This document shows, piece after piece, positions 55,714 to 64,000 of a stretch of 64,000 nucleotides of DNA. The position numbers and the translations under genes are program-made. The first letter of the stretch is position 1. Every line of letters starts with the position of its first letter. The notes beneath the pieces were generated by a model that was not told where the DNA came from, did not search any database, and saw only the letters and a program-made list of their open reading frames with translations. The DNA is from Rhizobium sp. 18065 (GTDB taxonomy: Bacteria; Pseudomonadota; Alphaproteobacteria; Rhizobiales; Rhizobiaceae), in assembly GCF_902706095.1 (NCBI RefSeq), contig NZ_CACSJP010000002.1, positions 496,001 to 560,000 on the forward strand, written 5' to 3'.

Positions 55714-57348
55714 ATGATTGGGGGCAGCATGAAGACCCATGACGTGGTGATGATCGGCGGTGGGCACAACGGCCTCGTCGCAGCCTGCTATCTGCAAAAG
55801 GCCGGGCTCGATGTCGTCGTGCTGGAAAAGAACGATTGGGTGGGCGGAGCGGCCACCAGCCGCGAACTGACGCCCGGGTTTGTCTATTCCAACTGTTCCT
55901 ATGTCTGCTCGCTGTTCAGGCCCGAGATCATGCGCGATCTCGAGCTGTCGAAACATGGACTGCAGATCATTTCCTACGAGGGCGGTGCGGTCTTCACCCG
56001 TGATGGCGACTATCTGGCCTCCTACCGGGATCATGACAGCCACCGGCGTGAATTCGCCCGCTGGTCGAGGCATGACGCGGAAGCCTACGAGCGTTATGCC
56101 CGCGACGTCACCCGCCAGTGCCGCTTCATCCAGCCGCTTTTGATGCGCACGGCGCCAGATCCTTTTTCTTTCAAGCCGCGTGACATCGGTGAACTTCTCT
56201 TCCTTGCCAAGCGCTTCGGAAATTTTTCCGCAGCCGAAATGGCCGCGACCCTGCGCTTCTGGACCATGTCCATATCGGACTTCCTCGATGAGTATTTCGA
56301 GACTGATGTGGTGAAGGCCTATCTGGCCCTTTCCGGCATCATCGGCACAGCGCTCGGGCCGATGTCGCCGGGCACGGCTTACGTCCTGCTGCACCACTAT
56401 ATGGGCGAAGTCGACGGATCGGTCGGCGCCTGGGGCTATGCCCGTGGCGGCATGGGCGCGATCAGCCGGGCGCTTGCGAGCTCTTTCCAGGCGTCCGGCG
56501 GCACGATCCGCACCGGCGCCGATGTCGAAAAGGTCCTGACGCGCGGCGGAGAAGCGACCGGCGTCGTGCTGGCCGACGGCGAGGAGGTGCGCGGCCGCAC
56601 GATCGTCTCCAATGCCGATGTGAAACGTACGTTTCTCAAGCTCGTCGAGGAAAAGGACCTGCCGGAGCGCTTCGTGCACCGCGTCCGCCATTTCAAGATG
56701 CGCGGCTCGTCGGGCAAGCTCAATATTGCCCTCGACAGCCTGCCTGAGTTTCCGGCCCTGCCGCAAGGCTCCACCTGCATTCGCGGCGACATGCACTTCA
56801 CCGACAGCGTAGAGCGTATGGAGCGCGGCTATGACGACTGGAAGGACGGGCGCTGGTCGGCCGATCCCTTCGTGGACATGATGATCCCGACCACGGTGGA
56901 TCCGACCATGGCTCCGCCCGGCAAGCATTTCATGAGCTGCTTCGTGCAATATTGCCCGCCGAAGGTCGAGGGGCGGGACTGGACGGATGCTGACCGCGAT
57001 GCCTTCGCCGAAACGGTCGTCAGTCAGATTGCCACCTATTCGCCGGGTTTCCGGGACCGCATTCTTCACATGGAAGTGCGCACCCCGCGCGAAATCGAGG
57101 CGGAGGTCGGATTGACGGAAGGCAATATCTTCCAGGGCGAACTGACCTTCGATCAGCTCCTCTTCAACCGGCCTGTGCCGGGCTATGCCCAATATCGCAG
57201 CCCGGTAAAGGGCCTGTATATCTGTGGGTCGTCGACACACCCCGGTGGCGGCGTCATGGGCGCTCCGGGACGCAACGCCGCCGTGGAAATCCTGCGCGAC
57301 CTCAAGCTTGGCCGACAACATGTGAGTAGGGCCCATGACGTCATTTGA
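55714..57348 (+). CDS. FAD-dependent oxidoreductase, CrtI/PYROXD2-like (first of a tandem pair)
   Basis: A 544-residue flavoprotein. The FAD loop VMIGGGHNGLVAACYLQKAG is followed by VVLEKNDWVGGAATS, and the C-terminal FAD site reads ICGSSTHPGGGVMGAPGRN. The fold is that of phytoene desaturase and human PYROXD2; there is no carotenoid context. ATG 55714 has GGAGAAA upstream; ATG 55729 is also plausible. Its stop overlaps the next gene by 14 bases. In this operon it probably oxidises an amine or an N-alkyl group; the acceptor is unknown. Confidence 0.85.
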   Translation: MIGGSMKTHDVVMIGGGHNGLVAACYLQKAGLDVVVLEKNDWVGGAATSRELTPGFVYSNCSYVCSLFRPEIMRDLELSKHGLQIISYEGGAVFTRDGDYLASYRDHDSHRREFARWSRHDAEAYERYARDVTRQCRFIQPLLMRTAPDPFSFKPRDIGELLFLAKRFGNFSAAEMAATLRFWTMSISDFLDEYFETDVVKAYLALSGIIGTALGPMSPGTAYVLLHHYMGEVDGSVGAWGYARGGMGAISRALASSFQASGGTIRTGADVEKVLTRGGEATGVVLADGEEVRGRTIVSNADVKRTFLKLVEEKDLPERFVHRVRHFKMRGSSGKLNIALDSLPEFPALPQGSTCIRGDMHFTDSVERMERGYDDWKDGRWSADPFVDMMIPTTVDPTMAPPGKHFMSCFVQYCPPKVEGRDWTDADRDAFAETVVSQIATYSPGFRDRILHMEVRTPREIEAEVGLTEGNIFQGELTFDQLLFNRPVPGYAQYRSPVKGLYICGSSTHPGGGVMGAPGRNAAVEILRDLKLGRQHVSRAHDVI

Positions 57349-58894
57349 TGCGATCGTGATCGGTGGCGGTCACAACGGGCTGACAGCGGCAGCAGCGCTG
57401 TCCCGCAGCGGACGTAAGGTGGTGGTTCTGGAGGCGCATCAGAAGGCCGGCGGTGCCCTGCGCGGTGATACCTTCCATCCCGGCTTCCAGGCGAACGGTC
57501 CCGCACAGATCGTCAACCAGTTGGATCCGGATGTAGCGAAGCTTCTGGCCCTGGCCGAGAACTTGGCGGGCGGGCGGGACGTTCCGACCGTGGTGCTGTC
57601 TGAACGGGTAGAGCCCGCCATTCTGGAGGGTGCCTATGGCGAACGGATCAAAGGCGTCTCAGGGGACGAGGCAGACCGGTTCAGGCTCCTGCGCGACACG
57701 TTGGTTTCACAGGCCGGGATCCTGCGACGCTTCCTCAAGCGTACGCCTCCGCCGCTCAAGAATGTCGGGATTGCAGATCTTGCCGCGCTGGGGTCGGCAG
57801 GTCTCGCTCTCCTTTTCAGGGGGCGCGAGGAAGGCCGGGACTTCCTGCGCATGCTGTTGATGAATGTCGCCGATATCGGCGACGAATACCTGACCGACGA
57901 TCGCATGAAGGCGCTAATCGCCTTCGACGCCACACTCGGCGTCCAGCTTGGTCCGCGCTCTCCGACCTCCCTGCTCGGCCTCTACTACCGCCTGACGGGC
58001 GAGGCGAACGGTCGCGTGGGCGGTCAATTCGTGCCCGAGGGCGGCTTAGCCGCACTAGGCGAAGCCTTTGTCGGCGGTGCGGTGAAGGCGGGGGTGACTA
58101 TCAGAACCGGTGCTCCCGTCGCCAGCATCCTGGCCGACCGGGGTGTCGTCAGCGGCGTCGTGCTGGAAAGCGGCGAGACGTTAACGGCACCGATCATCGT
58201 CGCCGCCATTCATCCAAAAACAACCTTCCTCACCCTCGTCGACGCCGCCGAGATCGGCACCGGGTTCCGCCGCGCCATCGGCAATATCCGATCACTGGGC
58301 AATGTCGCCCGGCTCGACATCGCCCTCGATGCGCCGCCGTCTTTCACCGGAGTGCCGGAGGACGCACTCACCGGCCGACTGGTGATCGGCCGGTCATTGA
58401 AGCATGTAGAAACCGCCTTCAATCCCTCCAAATACGGCGAGCTGCCGGCAGATCCGGTGATGGAGGTGATGCTGCCGAGCTTGGCGCAGCCCTCGCTCGC
58501 CCCGTCGGGTGCCGCGACGCTGTCGGCCCTCATCCCCTTCGCGCCCTATGCGCTTAAGGAGGGGTGGGAGCGTGGGCGAAGCCGACTTGAGGCCTCGGCC
58601 CTTGCCGTCCTGGAACGCCATGCGCCGGGCATTGGCCGTACTGTTCGCGCCGCGCGCGTGATGGCGCCACAGGATATCGAAACCACCTACCACATGCCCG
58701 GCGGGCACTGGCACCATGGCGAATTGCAGGCAGACCAGCTTCTGGTGAACCGACCCGTGCACGCCGCCTCGCGCTACAGCACGCCACTCCAGGGGCTGTT
58801 CCTTGCCAGTGCCGGGGCGCATCCCGGCGGCGGCATTTCCGGCCTGCCCGGCCTCCTGTCAGCGCGCCACATTCTTGCCGGAGACAAACGATGA
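57335..58894 (+). CDS. FAD-dependent oxidoreductase, CrtI/PYROXD2-like (second of the pair)
   Basis: A 519-residue paralogue of the preceding protein: VIGGGHNGLTAAAALSRSGR, VVVLEAHQKAGGALRGD, and the C-terminal FAD motif LASAGAHPGGGISGLPG. The middle substrate region differs, so the pair may form a heterodimer or act on successive intermediates. It overlaps the first FAD gene by 14 bases and the GcvT-like gene by four. Confidence 0.85.
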   Translation: MTSFDAIVIGGGHNGLTAAAALSRSGRKVVVLEAHQKAGGALRGDTFHPGFQANGPAQIVNQLDPDVAKLLALAENLAGGRDVPTVVLSERVEPAILEGAYGERIKGVSGDEADRFRLLRDTLVSQAGILRRFLKRTPPPLKNVGIADLAALGSAGLALLFRGREEGRDFLRMLLMNVADIGDEYLTDDRMKALIAFDATLGVQLGPRSPTSLLGLYYRLTGEANGRVGGQFVPEGGLAALGEAFVGGAVKAGVTIRTGAPVASILADRGVVSGVVLESGETLTAPIIVAAIHPKTTFLTLVDAAEIGTGFRRAIGNIRSLGNVARLDIALDAPPSFTGVPEDALTGRLVIGRSLKHVETAFNPSKYGELPADPVMEVMLPSLAQPSLAPSGAATLSALIPFAPYALKEGWERGRSRLEASALAVLERHAPGIGRTVRAARVMAPQDIETTYHMPGGHWHHGELQADQLLVNRPVHAASRYSTPLQGLFLASAGAHPGGGISGLPGLLSARHILAGDKR

Positions 58895-60111
58895 ACCTCG
58901 ATCCCGCCAAGCGCCGCGCCGAACATCTACACATCACAGCGCCGCGTCTCGAAACGCCGTTCCATCCCCGCATCCAGGCACTGTCGACCACCAACGACTG
59001 GTATTCCTGGGCGGGCTACAAGGCACCGCACTCGGTCTTCGACGACGAACTCGAATATTTCGCGATCCGCTCCACGGCCGCCCTGTTCGACATCTCGCCG
59101 ATGGTCAAATACCGCATCCGTGGTGCCGGTTCCGAACGCTTCCTCAACCGCGTGACGCTGCGCGACGTGCGCAAGCTGCGGTCGGGCCGGGTTCAGTATA
59201 CCGCATGGTGCGACGATCACGGTCACGTGCTGGACGACGGCACCCTCTTCCGACTGGCAGAGACGGACTTCCGCCTCTGCTGCCAGGAGCGCCACCTGCC
59301 CTGGCTCACCGACAGCGCCAATGGCTTCGACGTGACGATAGAAGAGGAAACCGAAACACTGGCCGCGGTCGCCCTCCAGGGGCCGACCAGCTTTTCGGTG
59401 CTCGACGCCGCAGGATTTTCAAGCGTCGGGAGCCTTCGGCCATTTCAACTGGCGGGCTTCGATCACAACGGTCGCGAGATCGTCATCTCCCGGACCGGCT
59501 TCACCGGCGACCTCGGCTACGAACTTTTCGCGCCCGCGGATATTGCGCTGTCGCTGTGGGACCGGATCTGGAATGCCGGCCAGCAGTTCGGCCTTCAGGC
59601 AATCGGATACGGCGCGCTCAATCGCGCCCGCATCGAAGCCGGCTTCATCGTCGCCAATGCCGATTTCACCACCGCGGAGACCGCCTTGCGTCCCGACCGG
59701 GAGCGGCTGCCCGACGAAATCGGCCTCGACTGGCTGGTGGATCCAGAAAAGCCCTTCTTCAACGGCCGCGACGCCATCCTCGAGGCGAGGAAGAGGAAAT
59801 CGCTGAAGCACATTCTTGTGGGGCTCGAAATCGAGGGAAACGTCGCCGCCGAGCATGCCCTCATTTACCATCGCAGGACCCGCGAAGCCGGTATCGTCAC
59901 CGCTGGCATCTGGTCGCCGCTCGCCAAGCGCAACATTGCGATCGCCACGCTCGCCCGCCCCTATGGCGAACGCATTCTCGACGATCTCTGGGTGGAAATC
60001 TATGCGCTGCGGGAACTGCAGTATCAAAAGATGATGAAGCGCGCCAAGATCGTGCCGCGCCCCTTCATCAGGCTGGACCGGCGAACGGCCACGCCGCCGG
60101 GCCGGTTCTGA
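58891..60111 (+). CDS. GcvT-like (aminomethyltransferase-family) folate-binding protein
   Basis: A 406-residue protein of the GcvT/DMGDH folate-binding fold. Family marks are AALFDISPMVKYRIRGAGSE, QYTAWCDDHGHVLDDGTLFR with the conserved Asp pair, VALQGPTSFSVLDAAG and SRTGFTGDLGYELF. The C-terminal barrel (HILVGLEIEGNVAAEHALIY) also matches. Such proteins move a one-carbon unit from a methylamine to tetrahydrofolate (glycine cleavage, sarcosine or dimethylglycine oxidation, DMSP demethylation). Coupled to two FAD enzymes it suggests oxidative demethylation with capture of the carbon on THF. It is not part of a gcv operon. Confidence 0.85.
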   Translation: MNLDPAKRRAEHLHITAPRLETPFHPRIQALSTTNDWYSWAGYKAPHSVFDDELEYFAIRSTAALFDISPMVKYRIRGAGSERFLNRVTLRDVRKLRSGRVQYTAWCDDHGHVLDDGTLFRLAETDFRLCCQERHLPWLTDSANGFDVTIEEETETLAAVALQGPTSFSVLDAAGFSSVGSLRPFQLAGFDHNGREIVISRTGFTGDLGYELFAPADIALSLWDRIWNAGQQFGLQAIGYGALNRARIEAGFIVANADFTTAETALRPDRERLPDEIGLDWLVDPEKPFFNGRDAILEARKRKSLKHILVGLEIEGNVAAEHALIYHRRTREAGIVTAGIWSPLAKRNIAIATLARPYGERILDDLWVEIYALRELQYQKMMKRAKIVPRPFIRLDRRTATPPGRF

Positions 60112-60121
60112 GGCCAGGGCC

Positions 60122-60373
60122 ATGGAAAAGGAACCGGACAGCGAGGCTCTCGTGCAATGGGAGATCATCACGCTCCCGCCGGGCATCGACTGGTCCGGAC
60201 GCGCCCGCTACGGTGCGGCGATGTATTTCTATGGTCGCGGCGAGATGGACGCCCAAACACTGGAAGTCTACCGCTATCTCGCCCGTCTCGATTCAGAAGA
60301 CCCTGCAGACGTGTTGCGGCGCTATCGCATCGGCGCAAACTGGCTCGAAAAGCTGGGGCGCTACGGCGGCTGA
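60122..60373 (+). CDS. 83-residue protein of unknown function
   Basis: A small acidic soluble protein starting MEKEPDSEALVQWEIITLPP, followed by GIDWSGRARYGAAMYFYGRG and a helical C-terminal half (LEVYRYLARLDSEDPADVLR). There is no cysteine or membrane segment. It starts ten bases after the GcvT-like stop and is probably co-translated. I recognise no family. It could be a small subunit or assembly factor of the flavoprotein-GcvT complex, comparable in position (not in sequence) to the small subunits of heterotetrameric sarcosine oxidase. Confidence 0.65.
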   Translation: MEKEPDSEALVQWEIITLPPGIDWSGRARYGAAMYFYGRGEMDAQTLEVYRYLARLDSEDPADVLRRYRIGANWLEKLGRYGG

Positions 60374-60392
60374 GCGGATCTGGCCCCTGCGA

Positions 60393-61514
60393 TCAGTCGA
60401 CCTTGCGAATCCGATCCTCAGTCTCATCATCTGCGAGTGCGACGAAAGCGTCCGGGTCATAGGCGAGCCGGATCGGTTCGCCGATCGGAAGGTCGTCGGC
60501 GCCGTAGGTATTCGTCTCGACCATGGAAAGCGGCTGCTCCAGCCCATCAACGCGGACAGACAGGTGCGTCGTCTCGCCGAAATAGGCCCGGTTCGTGACC
60601 CTGCCCTGCAATTCGTGGTCGGCGCGCTCGCCATCCCACAAAAGACGCAGCCGTTCAGGCCGGATACCAAGCGTTATCCTGTCACCCGGTCGACCGCCCG
60701 AGGCCGCAGCAACTATGCGCAGCCGGCCAAAACGTTCTGTCTCCACGGACAGGATGGCCCCTGCATTCTCGACAACCTTGCCCGACAGGAAGTTCATGCC
60801 GCCCAGGAAATCAGCCGTCAGCCGCGTCAGAGGATGCTGGTACAATTCCTTCGGCGTCGCTACCTGGGCGATACGCCCTCCGAACATGACGGCGATCCGA
60901 TCGGACAGCGCCAGCGCCTCATACTGGTCGTGGGTCACCAGGACAAAGGTGATGCCCACGGCCTTCTGCAGGGCGCGCAATTCGGATTGCATCTCCTCGC
61001 GCAGTTTCTTGTCGAGCGCCGAGAGCGGCTCGTCGAGCAGCAGCACCTTGGGACGCAGCACCAGTGCCCGGGCGAGGGCGACGCGCTGCCGCTGGCCACC
61101 GGACAGTTCATGACCGCGTCGTTTTCCGAGATGGCCGAGGCGCACCTGGTCGAGCGCATCGCGTACGCGACGACGCTCTTCTGTCGTGCCGAGTTTCAGG
61201 CGCTTCAGGCCGTAGGACACATTCTCCTCGACATTGAGATGCGGGAAGATGGCGTAGTTCTGGAAGACCATATTGGTCGGTCGACGGTTTGGCGGGACCC
61301 CGATCACCGACTGGCCGTCGATCCTGATGTCGCCGGAACTCGGTGTCTCGAAACCCGCGATCGAGCGCAGGAGCGTCGTCTTGCCGCAGCCGGACGGGCC
61401 GAGCAGCGAGAAGAACTCGCCGGCGGGGATATCGAGCGAGACTTCGGTCAACGCCTTATAGATCCCGTAGAACTTGTTTACTCCTGAAATCTCGATCATC
61501 GGCGTATCAGACAT
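60393..61514 (-). CDS. ABC transporter ATPase, PotA-like
   Basis: A 373-residue ATPase: [73 protein letters not shown], and a C-terminal TOBE domain. ATG 61514 has GGAG upstream and overlaps the permease stop by eight bases; the frame remains open to 61859 but that part is a shadow of the permease. It pairs with the two permeases and the binding protein at 53620. It converges on the 83-residue gene with only 19 bases between stops and no clear terminator. Confidence 0.92.
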   Translation of the reverse strand: MSDTPMIEISGVNKFYGIYKALTEVSLDIPAGEFFSLLGPSGCGKTTLLRSIAGFETPSSGDIRIDGQSVIGVPPNRRPTNMVFQNYAIFPHLNVEENVSYGLKRLKLGTTEERRRVRDALDQVRLGHLGKRRGHELSGGQRQRVALARALVLRPKVLLLDEPLSALDKKLREEMQSELRALQKAVGITFVLVTHDQYEALALSDRIAVMFGGRIAQVATPKELYQHPLTRLTADFLGGMNFLSGKVVENAGAILSVETERFGRLRIVAAASGGRPGDRITLGIRPERLRLLWDGERADHELQGRVTNRAYFGETTHLSVRVDGLEQPLSMVETNTYGADDLPIGEPIRLAYDPDAFVALADDETEDRIRKVD

Positions 61515-62328
61515 GGGTTGCAGCTCCTGCAGAAAGCTGCCGCTCGGTGCGCCGCCGCAAGAGCTCGGCTGCGGCGAGCAGACAGATGGACAAGGCAAGC
61601 ATGATGCTGCCGAGCGCCAGAACGCCCGGAAGCTTGGCGGCGAAACGCAATTGCCCCCAGATGTAGACGGGCAGCGTCGGCTCGGTGCCCGACAGGAAAA
61701 AGGCAAGCAGGAATTCGTCGAGCGAGATGGTGAAGGAGACCAGAAGGCTGGACAGGATGGCCGGCGCCACCACCGGCAGGGTAACCCTTCTGAACGTGCC
61801 GAAAGCGGTTTCACCGAGATCGAGCGAGGCCTCCTCCAGCGACCGGTCGAAGCCGTCAAAACCGGCCATCAGGACAGCCATGGAATAGGGCAGGCAGAAG
61901 ACCACCTGGCCGAGGATGACGGTCAAGAGCGAGAGCTCCGCACCGACCTGAAGCACAATCATCAGCAGTGAAACGGCAACGATGATCTCGGGCAGGAACA
62001 ACGGCGCCATGATCAGGCCATGGGCCGCGCTGCGCCCTCGAAAGCGGTAGCGCGTCACCGCCCGGGCCGCGCAGATCGCCAGCCCGGTCGACAGGACCGA
62101 CACGCAGATACCGACGACGAGACTGTTGAAGGCCGCATCCAGCATTTCCCGGTTGCCCCAGAGCGAGGCGTACCACTTCGTCGTAAAGCCGGCGAGCGGG
62201 AAGCGCGGGGCTGCGGCATTGTTGAAGGAGAAGACCGGAAGCAGCAGGATCGGCAGGTAGAGGAACCCGAGATAGAGCGCCATATAGACCGGCAGCACGC
62301 GCCAGCGGGAAGGTTTGAGCAGGCTCAT
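61507..62328 (-). CDS. ABC transporter permease, PotC-like
   Basis: A 273-residue permease with six predicted helices and EAA loop SLEEASLDLGETAFGTFRRV. Typical of the PotC/PotI group. The start overlaps the PotB-like stop by four bases. Confidence 0.9.
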   Translation of the reverse strand: MSLLKPSRWRVLPVYMALYLGFLYLPILLLPVFSFNNAAAPRFPLAGFTTKWYASLWGNREMLDAAFNSLVVGICVSVLSTGLAICAARAVTRYRFRGRSAAHGLIMAPLFLPEIIVAVSLLMIVLQVGAELSLLTVILGQVVFCLPYSMAVLMAGFDGFDRSLEEASLDLGETAFGTFRRVTLPVVAPAILSSLLVSFTISLDEFLLAFFLSGTEPTLPVYIWGQLRFAAKLPGVLALGSIMLALSICLLAAAELLRRRTERQLSAGAATHV

Positions 62329-63245
62329 CGGATCCGCCTCGCCGCAAGTTTCAGCAACAGCGCGCAGGCGCCAGCCATAAACGTGACGATCACCATCGTG
62401 GTGACCGACAAGGCGGCCCCCAGCGGCCAGTTGGCCGCCTTGCCAAACTGTGCCTGAATAGCGGTGGCAATCATTACCCCGTCCTTGCCGCCGACGAGGC
62501 GTGGCGTGACATAGTCGCCGACGGTCGGGATCATGACGATGAGCAGAGCAGACACGACCCCCGGCATGGAGAGCGGCAGGACGACACGCAGGAAGCTGCG
62601 CACTGGCCCGTCACCGAGGTCCCGCCCCGCTTCGACCAGGGAACGGTCGATCTTTTCGAGCGACACGTAAATCGGCAGGATCGCGAAAGCGGCCCAGCTA
62701 TGGACCAGCGTGATCGCCACGGCATTGGAATTGTAGAGAAGCGAAGCGATCGGCTCGTTGGTGATGCCGAGCGACATCAGCCCTGTGTTCAGGACCCCCT
62801 GATAACCGAGGATCATCTTCCAGGACATGACCCTGAGCAGGTAACTCGTCCAGCAGGGCACCGTGATCAGGAAGAGCAGCAGGTTCTTGTGACGCCCTCC
62901 GTGAAAGGAGATGAACCAGGCGACCGGATAGGAAACGACGACCGTCACGACGGATACGACAAGAGAGATGGCCAGCGAGCGCAGCAGCAGATCGCGGTAG
63001 ATTGGCTCCGTCAGGGCGACGCGGTAGTTCTCGAAGGTGAAGCTGCGATCGATCTCCAGGTAGTTCTGCGTCCAGAAACTGTAGGCAAAGACCGTGAGGA
63101 TCGGAATGCCCAGCAGGAACAGGGCGTAAAGGGCCGTCGGTGAAATGAGAGCAAGCCCGGCCGCTTCTTCGCCGCGCAGCCATGACGGCCTTGCAGGCGG
63201 GTCACTGATCGCCGCGCGGGCTGATCGATCAACAGTCATCGCCAT
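62325..63245 (-). CDS. ABC transporter permease, PotB-like
   Basis: A 306-residue permease with six predicted helices and EAA loop SLVEAGRDLGDGPVRSFLRV; PTVGDYVTPRLVGG is a PotB/PotH hallmark. ATG 63245 has GGGGAGGGG six bases upstream, so the 53-residue extension of the open frame is rejected. First gene of the permease-ATPase operon, divergent from the aminotransferase across an operator candidate. Confidence 0.9.
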   Translation of the reverse strand: MAMTVDRSARAAISDPPARPSWLRGEEAAGLALISPTALYALFLLGIPILTVFAYSFWTQNYLEIDRSFTFENYRVALTEPIYRDLLLRSLAISLVVSVVTVVVSYPVAWFISFHGGRHKNLLLFLITVPCWTSYLLRVMSWKMILGYQGVLNTGLMSLGITNEPIASLLYNSNAVAITLVHSWAAFAILPIYVSLEKIDRSLVEAGRDLGDGPVRSFLRVVLPLSMPGVVSALLIVMIPTVGDYVTPRLVGGKDGVMIATAIQAQFGKAANWPLGAALSVTTMVIVTFMAGACALLLKLAARRIR

Positions 63246-63393
63246 CAGCGCCCCTCCCCGGGTTCGGCGCGACAACGGGCGTATTGCAGCAAGCGACGCA
63301 TGGCAGCTCTCCGGCTTTCCGCCTCTTCCGTTCCGTTTCCCATGATGAGCGCAATTGTTGACGGAATGCAAGCACCCATCGTTCGAATCTGAT

Positions 63394-63411
63394 TGAACGT
63401 CCATTCAATAT
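63394..63411. promoter_or_regulatory. TetR operator candidate 2
   Basis: TGAACGTCCATTCAATAT, within ATTGAACG-TC-CATTCAAT, lies between the divergent PotB-like and aminotransferase genes. It matches candidate 1 at 15 of 18 positions. Confidence 0.7.
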
Positions 63412-63467
63412 GATGCTATTCTCCAATCAAATTCAGACGCTTGAAGTGATACAAAAAGAGGCTCGCA

Positions 63468-64000
63468 ATGGCAGCTATCCGCAATGTCGAAACCATGTCT
63501 GCAACCGAACGCCTGGACTTCGCCGATATGGCCAAAAGGCACCTGATCCAGCCCTGGCCAGTTGCCGGCGAGATCGGCGCGGAGGCCCGGGGCGGCATCA
63601 TCGCAGGCGACGGCATTTATGTCACCGACATCGAGGGGCGCAGGCTCATCGACGGCCCCGCCGGCATGTGGTGCACCAATGCCGGCCATGCCTGCGAGCC
63701 CATCGCCCGAACTCTCTATGAACAGGCGATGACTCTCTCCTACAATTCCCCTTGGTACACGGCGAGCGAACCCTCGGTTCGCCTGTCAGGGCGGCTTGCC
63801 GCCCATGCGCACGGTGATCTCGACCATGTCTTCTACACCACCGGCGGGTCGTCGGCGGTGGAGACGGCGCTGCGTTTCATGCAGTTCGCCAACAATGTGT
63901 TCGGCCGCCCGGCCAAGAAGAGGATTGTCGCCCGCCAGGGTGGCTATCACGGCTCCACCTATCTCTCCGCCTCGCTGAACGGCCGCCCGCGGGATCATGA
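63468..64000 (+). CDS. Class III aminotransferase, omega-transaminase-like (cut by window end)
   Basis: The first 177 residues of a fold-type I PLP enzyme; no stop before the window edge. Visible are HLIQPWPVAGEIGAEARGG, GIYVTDIEGRRLIDGPAGMW, LSYNSPWYTASEPSVRL and the PLP-phosphate segment YTTGGSSAVETALRFMQF, then ARQGGYHGSTYLSASL with the aromatic that stacks on PLP. It resembles putrescine/beta-alanine:pyruvate transaminases (SpuC-like). The catalytic Lys lies beyond the window. An AGAG stretch precedes ATG 63468 by about ten bases. Confidence 0.85.
   Translation, partial: MAAIRNVETMSATERLDFADMAKRHLIQPWPVAGEIGAEARGGIIAGDGIYVTDIEGRRLIDGPAGMWCTNAGHACEPIARTLYEQAMTLSYNSPWYTASEPSVRLSGRLAAHAHGDLDHVFYTTGGSSAVETALRFMQFANNVFGRPAKKRIVARQGGYHGSTYLSASLNGRPRDH

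Noticed and set aside
58803..61487. 894-codon open frame on the plus strand
   Set aside because: It overlaps the GcvT-like gene, the 83-residue gene and the ATPase in other frames and shows no domain; it is a shadow of GC-rich codons.
61515..61859. N-terminal extension of the PotA-like frame
   Set aside because: It reads the permease gene in another frame; the ATPase fold starts at MSDTPMIEISG.

Overview
The window looks like chromosomal DNA of an alphaproteobacterium of the Rhizobiaceae (Rhizobium/Agrobacterium/Sinorhizobium group). The support is mixed: high GC by eye, a btaA-btaB betaine-lipid pair, a PPi-type 6-phosphofructokinase, an ArsR-methyltransferase regulator next to metF, a RIME-like intergenic palindrome, and many small rhizobial envelope genes. 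I ran no database search; family calls come from reading motifs and gene order.

Layout. 1-6.5 kb: a lytic transglycosylase, an AmpD-like amidase overlapping a TerB/DnaJ protein, a DMT exporter, 6-phosphofructokinase, a LysE exporter and a lipoprotein transglycosylase. 6.8-8.7 kb: btaA-btaB for phosphorus-free betaine lipid, with a possible Pho box. 8.8-12.3 kb: GH25 muramidase, MltB-type transglycosylase, second DMT exporter and a 25-residue membrane ORF. 12.4-14.3 kb: metF with its ArsR-methyltransferase regulator. 14.5-22 kb: a chemoreceptor, ettA, a large GT-C-like membrane protein and an alpha/beta hydrolase. 22.1-25 kb: CoA-transferase and ThDP enzyme pair. 25-30.2 kb: RidA, a Blh-type phosphatase-like protein, MarR plus DUF4432 epimerase, an L,D-transpeptidase, a ParA-like ATPase and a small exported protein.

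30.3-37.9 kb: Fe-alcohol dehydrogenase, aldehyde dehydrogenase, glutamine-synthetase-like ligase, APC permease and N-formylglutamate amidohydrolase, all on the minus strand and divergent from an RpiR regulator. Together they resemble a gamma-glutamylation route for an amine or amino alcohol. 38-44.5 kb: a complete ABC importer, a zinc alcohol dehydrogenase and an orphan PotD-like binding protein. 44.6-51.6 kb: PP2C-like phosphatase, metH, AGE-family epimerase and a SIMPL protein. The palindrome in front of metH matches the one in front of the metF operon, so both probably belong to one methionine-cycle regulon.

51.8-64 kb is the most accessory part. A tRNA with CAT anticodon (probably Ile2) is followed by debris of two IS families. 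Then comes a self-contained catabolic cluster: TetR/BetI-like regulator, PotD-like binding protein, two tandem CrtI/PYROXD2-like FAD oxidoreductases, a GcvT-like folate protein, an 83-residue protein of unknown function, a Pot-type ATPase with two permeases, and a class III aminotransferase that runs off the window. Two near-identical inverted repeats lie in its two divergent intergenic regions and are the likely operators of the TetR protein. This cluster is the best candidate here for an undescribed pathway; the likely substrate is an amine or N-methylated compound, which is inference.
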